DNA from: Actinomycetota bacterium
Lineage (GTDB): Bacteria; Actinomycetota; Aquicultoria; Subteraquimicrobiales; UBA9087
Reading direction: 5' to 3'
Assembly (NCBI GenBank): GCA_030019215.1
Contig: JASEEZ010000005.1
Span: forward strand, 26,838-90,837
DNA length: 64,000 nt
Both the position numbers and the translations under genes were made by a program. This document shows positions 24,809-34,048 of this stretch, one piece after another. Under the pieces are notes generated by a model that worked only from the letters and a program-made list of their open reading frames with translations, was not told the origin of the DNA and searched no databases. Every line of letters begins with the position of its first letter. Positions within the stretch are counted from its first letter, which is position 1.

Positions 24809-25032
24809 TACCGTTACAACTATCCTTTTTATTTCTTCCTAACAAAGAGACACAAGGTTACTTGTGCCATTACAACTTGTCGCTTCAGCCCGTTAGAATT
24901 AAATTTACATTAAAAATTCTAACGGGCCAAACGCTTCTTTGATAAACAGATTGAACAAAAGCTTAGATTTCTCTGGAAAAACTGGTTGTAACGGTACTTG
25001 GCGAAATGTCCCAGCTTAAAGTTGTAACGGCA
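24809..25032. repeat. MITE-like element, copy 3 (outer), interrupted by a nested copy
   Basis: Ends TACCGTTACAACTAT and AAAGTTGTAACGGCA, flanked by CTAG at 24,805-24,808 and 25,033-25,036. Removing the nested element and one CTTG leaves ~88 bp that aligns end to end with the reverse complement of copy 2. The 307-bp gap 24,787-25,093 holds nothing else apart from short flanks. Confidence 0.85.
24865..24996. repeat. MITE-like element, copy 4, nested inside copy 3
   Basis: A 132-bp element with ends TGCCATTACAAC and GTTGTAACGGTA, flanked by CTTG direct repeats (24,861-24,864 and 24,997-25,000). The uninterrupted homologue at 8.3 kb has a single CCTG at this point, so the 4-bp target duplication is directly visible. 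It contains a 13-bp perfect hairpin (24,888-24,900 with 24,915-24,927). Confidence 0.85.
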
Positions 25033-25093
25033 CTAGTCAAGTGGAAGAAATTACTTTAAAATGTTTGAAGATTGAGGCTTTGGGGAACGGAGA

Positions 25094-26929
25094 ATGAAAC
25101 CAAAACGCGTTAGAGTAACGGATACGACACTGAGAGATGCCCACCAGTCGCTCTGGGCAACCCGCATGCGCACGGAGGATATGGTTCCCATTTTGGGAAA
25201 GATGGACAAAGTGGGGTACTACTCCTTTGAGGTTTGGGGTGGAGCGACATTCGATGCTCCCTTGCGGTTCTTGGATGAGAATCCATGGGATAGATTGAGG
25301 ACCATCAAGGCCCATGTACGTAGGACTCCCCTTCAGATGCTGTTGCGTGGGCAGAATCTGGTTGGATATAAGCATTACCCCGATGATATTGTGAGGAGAT
25401 TTGTTCGCTGCGCAGCCAAGAATGGCATCGATATATTTCGCATCTTTGATGCCTTGAATGATACGCGGAACTTTAAAGTTGCCATCGAGGCTGTCAAGGA
25501 GGCTGGGGCTCATGTTCAAGCGGCCGTTTGTTACACCATCAGCCCCATACACACCCTGGAGCACTATGTAGAGACCGCTTTGGAACTGGTGGAGATGGGA
25601 GCCGATTCCATATGCATCAAAGATATGGCCGCTCTTCTTTCACCCTACCGTACCTACAAACTGGTTCAGCGATTTAAGAAGGAGATAGACCTTCCTATTA
25701 ATCTCCACTGCCATTACATTGGGGGGCTGGCTCCCATGAACTACATAAAGGCCATTGAGGCCGGTGTGGATATCATTGATACGGCCACCGTGCCCCTGGC
25801 TTTTGGGAATTCTCAACCGGCGGTGGAGATGGTGGCGGCGGCACTTAAGGACACCCCCTATGATACCGGTCTGGACCTGGAGCTGCTCTACGAGATCGCG
25901 GAGTATTGGGAGTCCGTGCGGGAGAGAAGGGGATTCAAGCGAGGCGTGACTTCGCTGACTCATATGAAGGTCTTTTCTCATCAGGTTCCCGGGGGTATGA
26001 TCTCCAATCTTTATAGTCAGCTTGTGGAGCAGAATGCGCTGGATAGGCTCCCTGAGGTGCTAGAGGAGATACCCCGCGTTCGTGCGGAGGTTGGCTATCC
26101 GCCTCTGGTGACGCCGTTGAGTCAGATTGTGGGAATTCAGGCGGTGTTGAATGTTCTCAGTGGCAAGAGGTGGGGAGTTATTCCCGATGAAATGAAGTCG
26201 TACGTGAAAGGTCTTTACGGGCGACCACCGGGGCCAATGAATCCTGAGGTAGAGAAGAAGATATTAAATAACGAGAAGAGAATCGAATGCAGACCCGCCG
26301 ATCTCATCAAAGAGACCCTCGACGACTATGCCAAGGAGATAGGCGATCTGGCCAAAAATGAAGAGGATGTTTTGATGTATGCCCTCTTTCCCAAGCCGGC
26401 CAGAGAATATCTTGAAAGGCACAAGGAGGGAGCGGAAAAGGCGGTCTTTTTGACCAGCGAGGAGATCAAGGCGGTTAAGGAGGGCGAGTACATGGATATA
26501 GATCAAATTCGACAACTCATTCAAATGGTCGAACAAAGCGACGTGAATGAAGTCGTGGTGGAAGAAGGCGGAGTGAAGATCTATGTCCGTAAGGGAGCGG
26601 CCCCCGTTGTTGAGAGCAAAGAATCAGTTGCGGGCGAGGCCGAAAAGGCAGGTGGGGTGACTGAAACCGCTGAGTATCCCGATAGCTGGAAGAGGATAGA
26701 TGCTCCGATGGTTGGGACGTTTTACAGAGCTCCGTCACCCGATGCCCCTCCTTTTGTAGAGGAAGAGGATGTCGTGGAAGAGGGGCAGACCACGTGCATT
26801 CTTGAGGCCATGAAGTTGATGAACGAGATTGTGATGGAGGAAAAGGGTATAATAAAGAAGATACTGGTGGAAAATGGTCACCCTGTGGAATATGGACAAA
26901 CGCTGTTTTTGTATGAACCCGTGCAGTAG
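25094..26929 (+). CDS. Carboxyltransferase-biotin carrier fusion (PycB/OadA type)
   Basis: A 611-aa subunit of a biotin-dependent carboxylase/decarboxylase. Residues ~1-290 are an HMGL-like TIM barrel (VTDTTLRDAHQSLWATRMRTED, FEVWGGATFDAPLRF), followed by a conserved PYC/OADA helical domain to ~460. Residues ~467-500 resemble the N-terminus of AccB, and the end is a biotinyl domain with the modified Lys in EAMKLMN. With the downstream biotin carboxylase it would make a two-subunit pyruvate carboxylase or an oxaloacetate decarboxylase-like enzyme. No sodium-pump beta subunit is near, which favours pyruvate carboxylase. Start ATG 25,094 is weakly supported by GGGGAACGGAGA. Confidence 0.9.
   Translation: MKPKRVRVTDTTLRDAHQSLWATRMRTEDMVPILGKMDKVGYYSFEVWGGATFDAPLRFLDENPWDRLRTIKAHVRRTPLQMLLRGQNLVGYKHYPDDIVRRFVRCAAKNGIDIFRIFDALNDTRNFKVAIEAVKEAGAHVQAAVCYTISPIHTLEHYVETALELVEMGADSICIKDMAALLSPYRTYKLVQRFKKEIDLPINLHCHYIGGLAPMNYIKAIEAGVDIIDTATVPLAFGNSQPAVEMVAAALKDTPYDTGLDLELLYEIAEYWESVRERRGFKRGVTSLTHMKVFSHQVPGGMISNLYSQLVEQNALDRLPEVLEEIPRVRAEVGYPPLVTPLSQIVGIQAVLNVLSGKRWGVIPDEMKSYVKGLYGRPPGPMNPEVEKKILNNEKRIECRPADLIKETLDDYAKEIGDLAKNEEDVLMYALFPKPAREYLERHKEGAEKAVFLTSEEIKAVKEGEYMDIDQIRQLIQMVEQSDVNEVVVEEGGVKIYVRKGAAPVVESKESVAGEAEKAGGVTETAEYPDSWKRIDAPMVGTFYRAPSPDAPPFVEEEDVVEEGQTTCILEAMKLMNEIVMEEKGIIKKILVENGHPVEYGQTLFLYEPVQ
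26477..26494 (+). promoter_or_regulatory. Possible internal ribosome binding site and ATG for a free BCCP
   Basis: Inside the fusion gene, AAGGAGGG (26,477-26,484) lies seven bases before an in-frame ATG (26,492). That ATG begins MDIDQIRQLIQMVEQSD, the typical N-terminus of a free AccB. Initiation here would yield a separate 145-aa biotin carrier. Confidence 0.45.
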
Positions 26930-26933
26930 AGAT

Positions 26934-27035
26934 AAGAGCCCCATCGGTTTGTCCAGAGACCTGCCCGCCACCCGCCTGCCTGAGCCAGTCACTGGCGGGC
27001 AGGGGGCCAGGCGTTGGCAGGCGGGTATAGCTCTT
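26934..27035 (+). repeat. GC-rich interlocked inverted repeats before biotin carboxylase
   Basis: CCTGCCCGCCA (26,960-26,970) pairs with TGGCGGGCAGG (26,993-27,003). CCCGCCTGCC (26,971-26,980) pairs with GGCAGGCGGG (27,016-27,025). The two stems interlock as in an H-type pseudoknot, and outer AAGAGC/GCTCTT (26,934, 27,030) enclose them. Alternative nested pairings are also possible because the arms resemble each other. Confidence 0.55.
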
Positions 27036-27090
27036 CTGCCAGCTTGGCATGGCTCTGGATTGTTGGCCTTGCGTGGGAGGCATTGATAAT

Positions 27091-28437
27091 TTGTTTAAGA
27101 AGATTCTTGTTGCTAATCGTGGTGAGATCGCCCTTCGTGTAATAAGAGCCTGCAAGGAACTGGATATTCCAACGGTTACTGTTTATTCGAAGGCGGACGA
27201 GGACTCTCTCCACGTGAAGCTGGCCGATGAGGCAATTTGTATTGGTCCCCCCCAACCCAGCCAAAGCTACTTAAACATCCCCAGTATCATCAGCGCTGCT
27301 CAGGTCACTGGAGCTGATGCTATTCATCCGGGCTATGGCTTCCTCGCTGAGAATACTCAGTTTGCTGAGGTTTGTGAGTCTTGCGGCATCGTTTTCATCG
27401 GGCCCCCTCCAAGAGCGATCGAGCGGATGGGAAATAAGGCGGAAGCCAGACGGATGATGCTGGAGGCTGATGTCCCGGTTGTTCCCGGAAGCGAAGGGGC
27501 GATAAGGAGCGAAAAAGAGGCTCTGTCATTTGCCAGGGAGATATCTTATCCGTTGATAATTAAGGCCTCCGCCGGAGGCGGTGGGCGGGGGATGAGAATT
27601 GCCCAGAACGAGCGAGAACTGAAAAAATTCCTTCAGACCGCCTCTTCAGAAGCCGAAGCTGCTTTTGGGAGTTCCGAGGTGTACATCGAGAAGTATGTGG
27701 AAGAACCACGCCACATAGAATTTCAGATTCTGGCGGATAAAATGGGTAATGTGATTCACCTCGGCGAAAGGGAATGCTCGATTCAGCGCCGTTATCAGAA
27801 GTTGATTGAGGAGTCGCCCTCCTCGGTTCTGACCGATGAATTGAGGGAGAAGATGGGAAAGGCGGCGGTCGAGGCGGCGAGGGTGGCTGGCTATACAAAC
27901 GCCGGGACGGTGGAGTTCTTGCTCGATAGGCAAGGCGACTATTATTTTATGGAGATGAATACCCGGATACAGGTGGAGCATCCGGTCACTGAGATGGTAA
28001 CCGGGATCGATATTGTAAAGGAGCAGATAAAGCTGGCGGCCGGTGAATTGCTGGATCACAGCCAGGCCGATGTCAGATTAGATGGTCATGCCATCGAGTT
28101 CAGGGTTAATGCGGAGGACACCACGAAAGATTTCATGCCGGTGGCTGGCACCGTGAGACTCTATAATCCCCCGGGTGGCCCAGGGGTCCGCGTTGATAGC
28201 CACCTTTACTCTGGCTACGTGGTCTCACCGCATTACGACTCGCTTTTGGCTAAGTTAATAGTCTGGGGGGAGACCAGAGATGAGGCTATCAATCGGGCCA
28301 GACGAGCTCTGGATGAATTCATAATCGTGGGACTGGAGACCACCATACCTTTTTACCTCGAGATGGTCAACGATGCCTGCTTCAAGAAGGGCGAGATTCA
28401 CACCGATTATATTTCGAAAAGGACTTCGAACGATTAG
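27091..28437 (+). CDS. accC: Biotin carboxylase
   Basis: Carboxylates biotin on the carrier using ATP and bicarbonate; 448 aa, the family's normal length. [20 protein letters not shown] start, [10 protein letters not shown], the glycine-rich ATP lid [27 protein letters not shown] with catalytic residues, and the C-terminal domain. TTG at 27,091 gives the canonical MFKKIL N-terminus with GGGAGG ten bases upstream. Pairs with the preceding PycB-like fusion and may also serve acetyl-CoA carboxylase. Confidence 0.95.
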   Translation: MFKKILVANRGEIALRVIRACKELDIPTVTVYSKADEDSLHVKLADEAICIGPPQPSQSYLNIPSIISAAQVTGADAIHPGYGFLAENTQFAEVCESCGIVFIGPPPRAIERMGNKAEARRMMLEADVPVVPGSEGAIRSEKEALSFAREISYPLIIKASAGGGGRGMRIAQNERELKKFLQTASSEAEAAFGSSEVYIEKYVEEPRHIEFQILADKMGNVIHLGERECSIQRRYQKLIEESPSSVLTDELREKMGKAAVEAARVAGYTNAGTVEFLLDRQGDYYFMEMNTRIQVEHPVTEMVTGIDIVKEQIKLAAGELLDHSQADVRLDGHAIEFRVNAEDTTKDFMPVAGTVRLYNPPGGPGVRVDSHLYSGYVVSPHYDSLLAKLIVWGETRDEAINRARRALDEFIIVGLETTIPFYLEMVNDACFKKGEIHTDYISKRTSND

Positions 28438-28445
28438 GGGGAGCC

Positions 28446-28802
28446 ATGGATGATGATCAAGAGCTAAAGTTCGATGATTTCAAGATCGCCAGCAGGGCTC
28501 TGGAGTTCATCGCTGGTTTGGCAGCCACGGAAGTGGATGGGGTAACTTCTTTAAGCGGTGGGATGGTCGAGAGCATCGCTGACTGGCTGAGAAAGGGTTC
28601 CACCAAAGGGGTAAAAGTTTCCCTAGAGGACAAAGAGATAAATGTGGACGTTCATCTTCGTGCCGATTATGGCTGTGTAATTAAGGAAATGGCGGAAAAG
28701 GTGCAGTTAAGCGTTAAAGAAGCTTTGGAGGGCATGACCGGTTGGAAGGTGAGAGGCGTCAATGTTTTCATCGACAGCCTCAATTTCCCACCCCAGGGGT
28801 GA
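28446..28802 (+). CDS. Asp23/Gls24 family envelope protein
   Basis: A 118-aa Asp23/Gls24 protein (IASRALEFIAGLAATEVDGV, then the DVHLRADYG segment). In Gram-positive bacteria these proteins act at the membrane in envelope stress; a specific role here is unknown. It sits 8 bp after accC and just before nusB, a common arrangement in Firmicutes and actinobacteria. Start ATG behind GGGGGAG. Confidence 0.9.
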   Translation: MDDDQELKFDDFKIASRALEFIAGLAATEVDGVTSLSGGMVESIADWLRKGSTKGVKVSLEDKEINVDVHLRADYGCVIKEMAEKVQLSVKEALEGMTGWKVRGVNVFIDSLNFPPQG

Positions 28803-28810
28803 TCTGTCTG

Positions 28811-29233
28811 ATGCTTGAGAGGCGGAAAGCTCGGAGACTCGCCTTAGAGATTCTTTACCAAAAGGAAATCACCGGCAGGTCCTTGGAGAAGATAATGGAA
28901 GACAGAGCTTGTTTTGAAAAAAGCGAGCCCCTTTCGGACTTCTCTTTGAGAATAATTCAGGGCGTCTTGAAGCATCAGAAGCAGATCAATGAGATGATCG
29001 AGAAATATACCGACAACTGGGCTTTGGAGAGGATGCCCATCTTGGATAAAAATATTATTCGAATGGGGATATACGAGATGCTCTATGAGGAGGATATTCC
29101 CTTCAGTGTGTCCATAAATGAGGCCGTTGAGCTAGCTAAGATTTTTGGCATGGAGGATTCGAGCAGGTTCGTTAATGGTGTTTTGGGAAGGATTGCCCTC
29201 GAGCTTCGAGGATCTCATGTGGGGAGAGAGTGA
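28811..29233 (+). CDS. nusB: Transcription antitermination factor NusB
   Basis: A 140-aa helical RNA-binding protein that joins NusE/S10 in antitermination complexes on rRNA operons. N-terminal RRKARRLALEILYQKEI and C-terminal INEAVELAKIFGMEDSSRFVNGVLGRI are family hallmarks. ATG at 28,811, 8 bp after the Asp23 stop, within a compact operon running to recN. Confidence 0.95.
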   Translation: MLERRKARRLALEILYQKEITGRSLEKIMEDRACFEKSEPLSDFSLRIIQGVLKHQKQINEMIEKYTDNWALERMPILDKNIIRMGIYEMLYEEDIPFSVSINEAVELAKIFGMEDSSRFVNGVLGRIALELRGSHVGRE

Positions 29234-29236
29234 GAA

Positions 29237-29461
29237 ATGCGAGGGGATGATATAACTTTCGAGCGGGCGCTGAAACGCCTTCAAGAGATAGTGGATTTGG
29301 TTAAGAAGAAGGAAATCAGCTTGGAAAAATCCCTTGATCTTCTGGAAGAGGGCGTTCAGCTTGCGAACTTCTGTACCGAGAGAATAGACCACACCCGCTG
29401 GCAGGAGGAAAAGAAGGGTTTTGATGAAAAAGGTGCTGAGGGAGAGGATAACCTATCCTGA
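29237..29461 (+). CDS. xseB: Exodeoxyribonuclease VII small subunit
   Basis: A 74-aa protein with the XseB pattern FERALKRLQEIVDLVKKKEISLEKSLDLLEEGVQLANFC. The large subunit xseA, usually adjacent, is not in the window. The C-terminus (after ~residue 50) is more basic than usual and overlaps the ispA start by 38 bp. GAGAAATGC-type start, ATG at 29,237. Confidence 0.88.
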   Translation: MRGDDITFERALKRLQEIVDLVKKKEISLEKSLDLLEEGVQLANFCTERIDHTRWQEEKKGFDEKGAEGEDNLS

Positions 29462-30320
29462 TGACAAGCGCTTGCTTGTGGAAGAGGCCTTGGCCTACTA
29501 TTTTCCTTCCGGGGAGACCTACCCCCAGGTTATTTACGAGGCTATGCGGCATAGTCTCTTTTCCGGCGGGAAGCGTTTTCGACCCGTTTTGACTCTTCTT
29601 TCTGCCGAGGTTTTTGGTTGCGAGTCTGAAGATGTCCTTCCCGCGGCTTGTGCCGTGGAGTACATCCACACCTACTCCTTGATTCACGACGATTTGCCAG
29701 CCATAGACGATGATGAGATGAGGAGAGGACAACCCGCCTGCCATATTTTGTTCGGCGAGGATATAGCAATACTGGCTGGAGACGCGCTTCTCGCCGAGGC
29801 TTTTTATCTCATCACTTCTCTGCAAAAAGGGGAGCCCTCCAAAATTGTTCAAGTGATAGGCGAGTTGGCTGAGGCCTCTAGTGCCAGGGGGATGGTTAGT
29901 GGACAAGTTGCCGATATAATCTCTACCGGAAAACGAGTGGATGCTTCCACCCTGGACTTCATTCACACTCATAAGACGGGCAGGCTTATACAGGCGGCAG
30001 CTCGGGTAGGGGCTATTCTCGCTAATGCCTCTGAGGAGGAGATAGAAATTTTAAGCGTGTATGCTCATCATCTGGGTTTGGCTTTCCAGATCACCGATGA
30101 TATCCTTGATGTTGTGGGGCAAGTGGAGGTACTTGGCAAGAAGGTCGGGGCGGATCAGCGCCAACTCAAGGCCACTTTCCCCGGTACCTTTGGATTGAAT
30201 AAGGCCAGGGAGATGGCTAAGGAGGCGGCGGATAGGGCGGTCGAAGCTTTGGATAAACTGAAAGCCGATACCTCTTCGCTGGCTAGCCTCGCCAGATTCG
30301 TGTACGTAAGGGAAAAATAA
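29424..30320 (+). CDS. ispA: Farnesyl/geranylgeranyl diphosphate synthase
   Basis: Trans-prenyltransferase condensing IPP with allylic diphosphates; 298 aa. The first Asp-rich motif HDDLPAIDDDEMRRG has the longer DDxxxxD spacing of bacterial FPP/GGPP synthases. The second motif is QITDDILD. SGGKRFRP binds IPP. ATG 29,424 with AAGAAGGG upstream; a TTG one codon earlier is possible. Next to dxs, so isoprenoid genes are paired. Confidence 0.94.
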   Translation: MKKVLRERITYPDDKRLLVEEALAYYFPSGETYPQVIYEAMRHSLFSGGKRFRPVLTLLSAEVFGCESEDVLPAACAVEYIHTYSLIHDDLPAIDDDEMRRGQPACHILFGEDIAILAGDALLAEAFYLITSLQKGEPSKIVQVIGELAEASSARGMVSGQVADIISTGKRVDASTLDFIHTHKTGRLIQAAARVGAILANASEEEIEILSVYAHHLGLAFQITDDILDVVGQVEVLGKKVGADQRQLKATFPGTFGLNKAREMAKEAADRAVEALDKLKADTSSLASLARFVYVREK

Positions 30321-30325
30321 GGACG

Positions 30326-32320
30326 GTGTTCGATGTGAGTTCGAAGGCCTTGGATAGCATTAATTCCCCGGCGGATTTAAAGGGTTTGTCGGCGGAGGAA
30401 CTAAAGGTTCTAACTCGGGAGATTCGCCAAACGATAATAGAGACCGTTTCCAAGACGGGGGGACATCTGGCTCCAAACCTTGGAGTTGTGGAGTTGACCC
30501 TGGCCCTCCACCGTGTCCTGGATAGTCCCAAGGATAAGATCGTTTGGGATGTGGGTCATCAGTGCTATGTTCATAAGCTTTTGACGGGTAGAAGAGAAAA
30601 ATTCGCCACCCTTCGTCAGTTTGGGGGATTGAGTGGTTTTCCAAAGAATTCCGAGAGCGAACATGACATTCTCGATTCTGGTCACGCCAGTAACTCGATC
30701 AGTTTTGCCTTGGGCTTGGCTGAGGCCAGAGAAAAAAGTGGAGGGGGGGAGACGATCGTCGCTGTCATTGGCGATGGTTCCTTGACTGGGGGAATGGCTT
30801 ATGAGGCCCTGAATCAAGCCGGTCACCTCAAGACCAATTTTATTGTGGTCCTCAACGATAATGAAATGTCCATAGCCAGCAATGTGGGTGCTCTCTCGTC
30901 TTACCTGAGCCGGATTCGTCTGGATCCCACCTATAACAAACTCAAGAGGCAAATCGAGGAACACGTCCGCAAAATTCCGGCTGTGGGCGAGAGGATGTAT
31001 GAGGTCGGGGAGCACCTAAAGGATAGCTTGAAGCAGCTTCTGGTGCCCGGGATGTTCTTTGAGGAGCTGGGCTTCAAATACATAGGACCAATAGACGGTC
31101 ACGACGTAGGAAGTGTCGAAGAGAGTCTTAATTTGGCCAAGTGGACAAGTGGGCCGGTCTTAATCCACGTCGTTACCAAGAAGGGGTTCGGTTACCCACC
31201 GGCTGAGAAAAATCCCGACAAGTTCCATGGCACGTCTCCTTTTGTCATTTCGACGGGCGAGCCTAAGGCGAAAAGCAAGACCCCCTCTTATACTGAAATT
31301 TTTGGGGAAACCCTGGTGGAACTCGGTCAAATGAATGAACGGATCATAGCCATCACCGCTGCCATGCCCAGCGGGACGGGATTGGATAAATTCGCCAGGG
31401 TTTTTCCCGACAGGTTTTATGATGTGGGGATAGCGGAACAACATGCAGTGGCGTTCGCCGCTGGTCTGGCTAAGGGAGGATTTCTTCCGGTGGTCGCCGT
31501 CTATTCGACCTTTCTTGAGAGAGCCTACGATCAGATCATTCAGGATGTTTGCCTGCAGGGCTTGCATGTTGTTTTCGCACTGGATAGAGCCGGGCTGGTA
31601 GGTGAGGATGGGCCCACCCACCATGGATCTTTTGACCTCTCCTATTTGAGACACATACCTGGGATGACGGTCATGGCTCCCAAAGATGAAGAAGAATTTC
31701 GTCACATGCTCTACACAGCCACTCAACTGTCTGGCTCTGTGGCCATTCGATATCCCAGGGGATCGGCTGCGGGAGTTAAGCGTTCTGAGGAGTTCAAGAT
31801 GCTTCCCATTGGTCGGGGAGAGATTCTGAAAATGAGTGAGCTTACCAGCAGCAATGGCAGGCGAGTTTGTTTGATTGCTCTTGGCAGGCTGGTGCAGGTC
31901 GCCTTGGAGGCAGCGGATATTCTGAAGAAGAAGGGCATTTCATCTACTGTCGTGAATGCCAGATTCGTCAAACCTCTGGATGAGGAGTTAATCTCTCAGG
32001 TTGCTGGAGATCATGAGTTGATCGTGACCCTGGAGGAGAATAGCCTAGTGGGCGGCTTCGGAAGCGGAGTTTTAGAATTGTTGGCTGAAAGGGATATCCA
32101 TCCCCTCGTATTGAGGTTGGGTCTCCCCGATGAGTTTGTAACCCATGGCTCGGTTAAAGAGCTCCTGACTAACTTGGGTCTGGACTCATCGAGCGTCGCT
32201 TTCACGGTTGAAAAGGTTTTAAAAAGCTATGTTGACCGGGAAACGGGCAATCGGGGGCTCAGAAAATTGAACTTTCGCCTGCAGGGTTTTGCCAACAGGC
32301 TGATTCGGGGTCAGCTTTGA
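30326..32320 (+). CDS. dxs: 1-deoxy-D-xylulose-5-phosphate synthase
   Basis: Thiamine-diphosphate enzyme that starts the MEP isoprenoid pathway; 664 aa, slightly long. It has GGHLAPNLGVVELTLALH, WDVGHQCYVHKLLTGR, the TPP motif GDGSLTGGMAYEALN...NDNEMSI, the transketolase-like middle domain (VGIAEQHAVAFAAGLA), DRAGLVGEDGPTHHG, and a C-terminal transketolase domain. The last ~40 residues are a basic extension. GTG start, 5 bp after ispA; 4-bp overlap with tlyA. Confidence 0.96.
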   Translation: MFDVSSKALDSINSPADLKGLSAEELKVLTREIRQTIIETVSKTGGHLAPNLGVVELTLALHRVLDSPKDKIVWDVGHQCYVHKLLTGRREKFATLRQFGGLSGFPKNSESEHDILDSGHASNSISFALGLAEAREKSGGGETIVAVIGDGSLTGGMAYEALNQAGHLKTNFIVVLNDNEMSIASNVGALSSYLSRIRLDPTYNKLKRQIEEHVRKIPAVGERMYEVGEHLKDSLKQLLVPGMFFEELGFKYIGPIDGHDVGSVEESLNLAKWTSGPVLIHVVTKKGFGYPPAEKNPDKFHGTSPFVISTGEPKAKSKTPSYTEIFGETLVELGQMNERIIAITAAMPSGTGLDKFARVFPDRFYDVGIAEQHAVAFAAGLAKGGFLPVVAVYSTFLERAYDQIIQDVCLQGLHVVFALDRAGLVGEDGPTHHGSFDLSYLRHIPGMTVMAPKDEEEFRHMLYTATQLSGSVAIRYPRGSAAGVKRSEEFKMLPIGRGEILKMSELTSSNGRRVCLIALGRLVQVALEAADILKKKGISSTVVNARFVKPLDEELISQVAGDHELIVTLEENSLVGGFGSGVLELLAERDIHPLVLRLGLPDEFVTHGSVKELLTNLGLDSSSVAFTVEKVLKSYVDRETGNRGLRKLNFRLQGFANRLIRGQL

Positions 32321-33135
32321 GAAAGGAACGGGCTGATATTCTTCTGGTGAAAAAAGGATTCTTTCCCAGCAGAGAAAGGGCGAAGGCGGCTATTCTAGAG
32401 GGAAATGTTTTTACCAACGGTAGACTCGTTGAGAAAGTTGGCACTCTGCTCGATCCCGATGGTGTAATTTCAGTCAAGAAAGAAATCCCTTATGTTTCTC
32501 GAGGTGGCTTAAAGCTCGAAAAAGCCCTGAGAGAATTCAACATACACGTCGATGGTAAAGTGGCACTTGATGTGGGCGTCTCCACGGGGGGGTTCACCGA
32601 TTGCTTGCTCAAGCACGGGGCTGAACGTGTAATCGCCGTGGATGTGGGGTACGGTCATTTGGCTTGGCCTCTTCGTCAAGACCCCCGGGTGTGTCTTTTG
32701 GAGAGAACCAATATTCGGCATCTTACACCCGATAGAGTGCCCGCAAGGGCGAATATAGCCACGGTCGATGTCTCTTTTATTTCGGTGGAAAAAATCATCG
32801 AAAACCTTAAGCGCCTTTTGGAGCCCGGGGCGGAACTGGCAATTCTGGCTAAGCCACAGTTCGAGGTCGGCAGAGAGTTTGTTGAGAAGGGAATCGTGCG
32901 GGATCCCAATACCCACAAAGCGATACTTATCCATCTCTGGAATTTTTTTGAAGGAAGCAGCTTCATTGTAAAAGGATTGATTTTCTCCCCTATCGTGGGG
33001 GCGAAAGGGAATATTGAATTCTTTTTTCATCTTTCTTTGAATGGTGGGGAGCCAACCAAATCGGAGGCGATTGCTGAGCGAGTGAATTGGGTTGTCGACG
33101 AGGCTCACCGTCTTTTGGGAAAGAAAGGTAATTAG
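32317..33135 (+). CDS. tlyA: TlyA family rRNA 2'-O-methyltransferase
   Basis: A 272-aa protein: N-terminal S4 RNA-binding domain (KERADILLVKKGFFPSRERAKAAI) followed by an FtsJ-like SAM methyltransferase (ALDVGVSTGGFTDCLLKHGA). In mycobacteria TlyA methylates 16S and 23S rRNA and sets capreomycin sensitivity. TTG start overlapping the dxs TGA. The dxs-tlyA-nadK-recN order is typical of actinobacteria and Firmicutes. Confidence 0.94.
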   Translation: MRKERADILLVKKGFFPSRERAKAAILEGNVFTNGRLVEKVGTLLDPDGVISVKKEIPYVSRGGLKLEKALREFNIHVDGKVALDVGVSTGGFTDCLLKHGAERVIAVDVGYGHLAWPLRQDPRVCLLERTNIRHLTPDRVPARANIATVDVSFISVEKIIENLKRLLEPGAELAILAKPQFEVGREFVEKGIVRDPNTHKAILIHLWNFFEGSSFIVKGLIFSPIVGAKGNIEFFFHLSLNGGEPTKSEAIAERVNWVVDEAHRLLGKKGN

Positions 33136-33152
33136 GGAAGGGTTGGTGAGGG

Positions 33153-34013
33153 ATGAGAAGTATTGCCATCGTGCCTCATCTTGAGAAAAAAGAGGCCGTT
33201 TCTCTGGCGAAAGAGCTTATAGAGTGGTTTTTAAAGCGCCACGTAGAGATCAAGCTACCCGCTGAGGATGCCTCGGTTCTTGGCCATCCCGAAGTGGGTT
33301 TTCCGGAGGAGCGGGTCACCGAAGAGGTTGATTTTATCGTTGTTTTGGGTGGCGACGGAACTATCCTCCGAACGGCCAGGTTGCTCAAAGGCAGAGATGT
33401 TCCCATTCTCGGGGTTAATTTGGGCAGATTTGGTTTTCTCGCGGAGGTCGAAGTCTCTCAGCTCTATTTCGCCCTTTCCAGAGTCCTGGATGGCAAATTT
33501 CGCTTGGAGAAGAGGATGATGCTGGAGTGCGAGGTGTTCTCCGGCAATGAGGTTGTTGGTAAGCAGTTGGCCCTCAATGAAGTGGTATTGGGGGGAGGGG
33601 GGCGACAAAGACTCCTTGAATTCGATGTCTATGTCAATGGAGAGCCCTTTAGTCGATGTGCTTCCGATGGGCTCATCATCGCCACTCCGACTGGCTCAAC
33701 GGCCTATTTTCTCTCCGCGGGAGGACCACTGGTTTCCCCTTCCACTAGGTTGATTCTTTTGGTTCCCGTTTGCCCACATACTCTTTTTAGTAGGAGCTTG
33801 GTTTTGACCGAGACCGATGAGATTAGGGTGAGTTGCCCAGGTTCTAAGAATTCCGCGGTCATGGTGAGCGTCGACGGAGTCATCCTTTTTGAAAAGCCCT
33901 TCGATTTCGTTAGAGTTTCAACTTCATCCCACACCACGAACCTGATCAAAGTCGATGGACGGGATTTTTGTTCCCTGTTGAGAGAGAAGCTGAGACTCTG
34001 GGACTCCTTTTGA
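33153..34013 (+). CDS. nadK: NAD kinase
   Basis: Phosphorylates NAD to NADP; 286 aa. GGDGTILRTAR (GGDGT motif), the NE/D motif LNEVVLGGG, and the glycine-rich TPTGSTAYFLSAGGPLVSP. ATG start behind GGTGAGGG. Part of the nusB-to-recN operon. Confidence 0.95.
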   Translation: MRSIAIVPHLEKKEAVSLAKELIEWFLKRHVEIKLPAEDASVLGHPEVGFPEERVTEEVDFIVVLGGDGTILRTARLLKGRDVPILGVNLGRFGFLAEVEVSQLYFALSRVLDGKFRLEKRMMLECEVFSGNEVVGKQLALNEVVLGGGGRQRLLEFDVYVNGEPFSRCASDGLIIATPTGSTAYFLSAGGPLVSPSTRLILLVPVCPHTLFSRSLVLTETDEIRVSCPGSKNSAVMVSVDGVILFEKPFDFVRVSTSSHTTNLIKVDGRDFCSLLREKLRLWDSF

Positions 34014-34048
34014 GTCAATGATTGCGGGTTACTCAGGGAGAGCAAATA

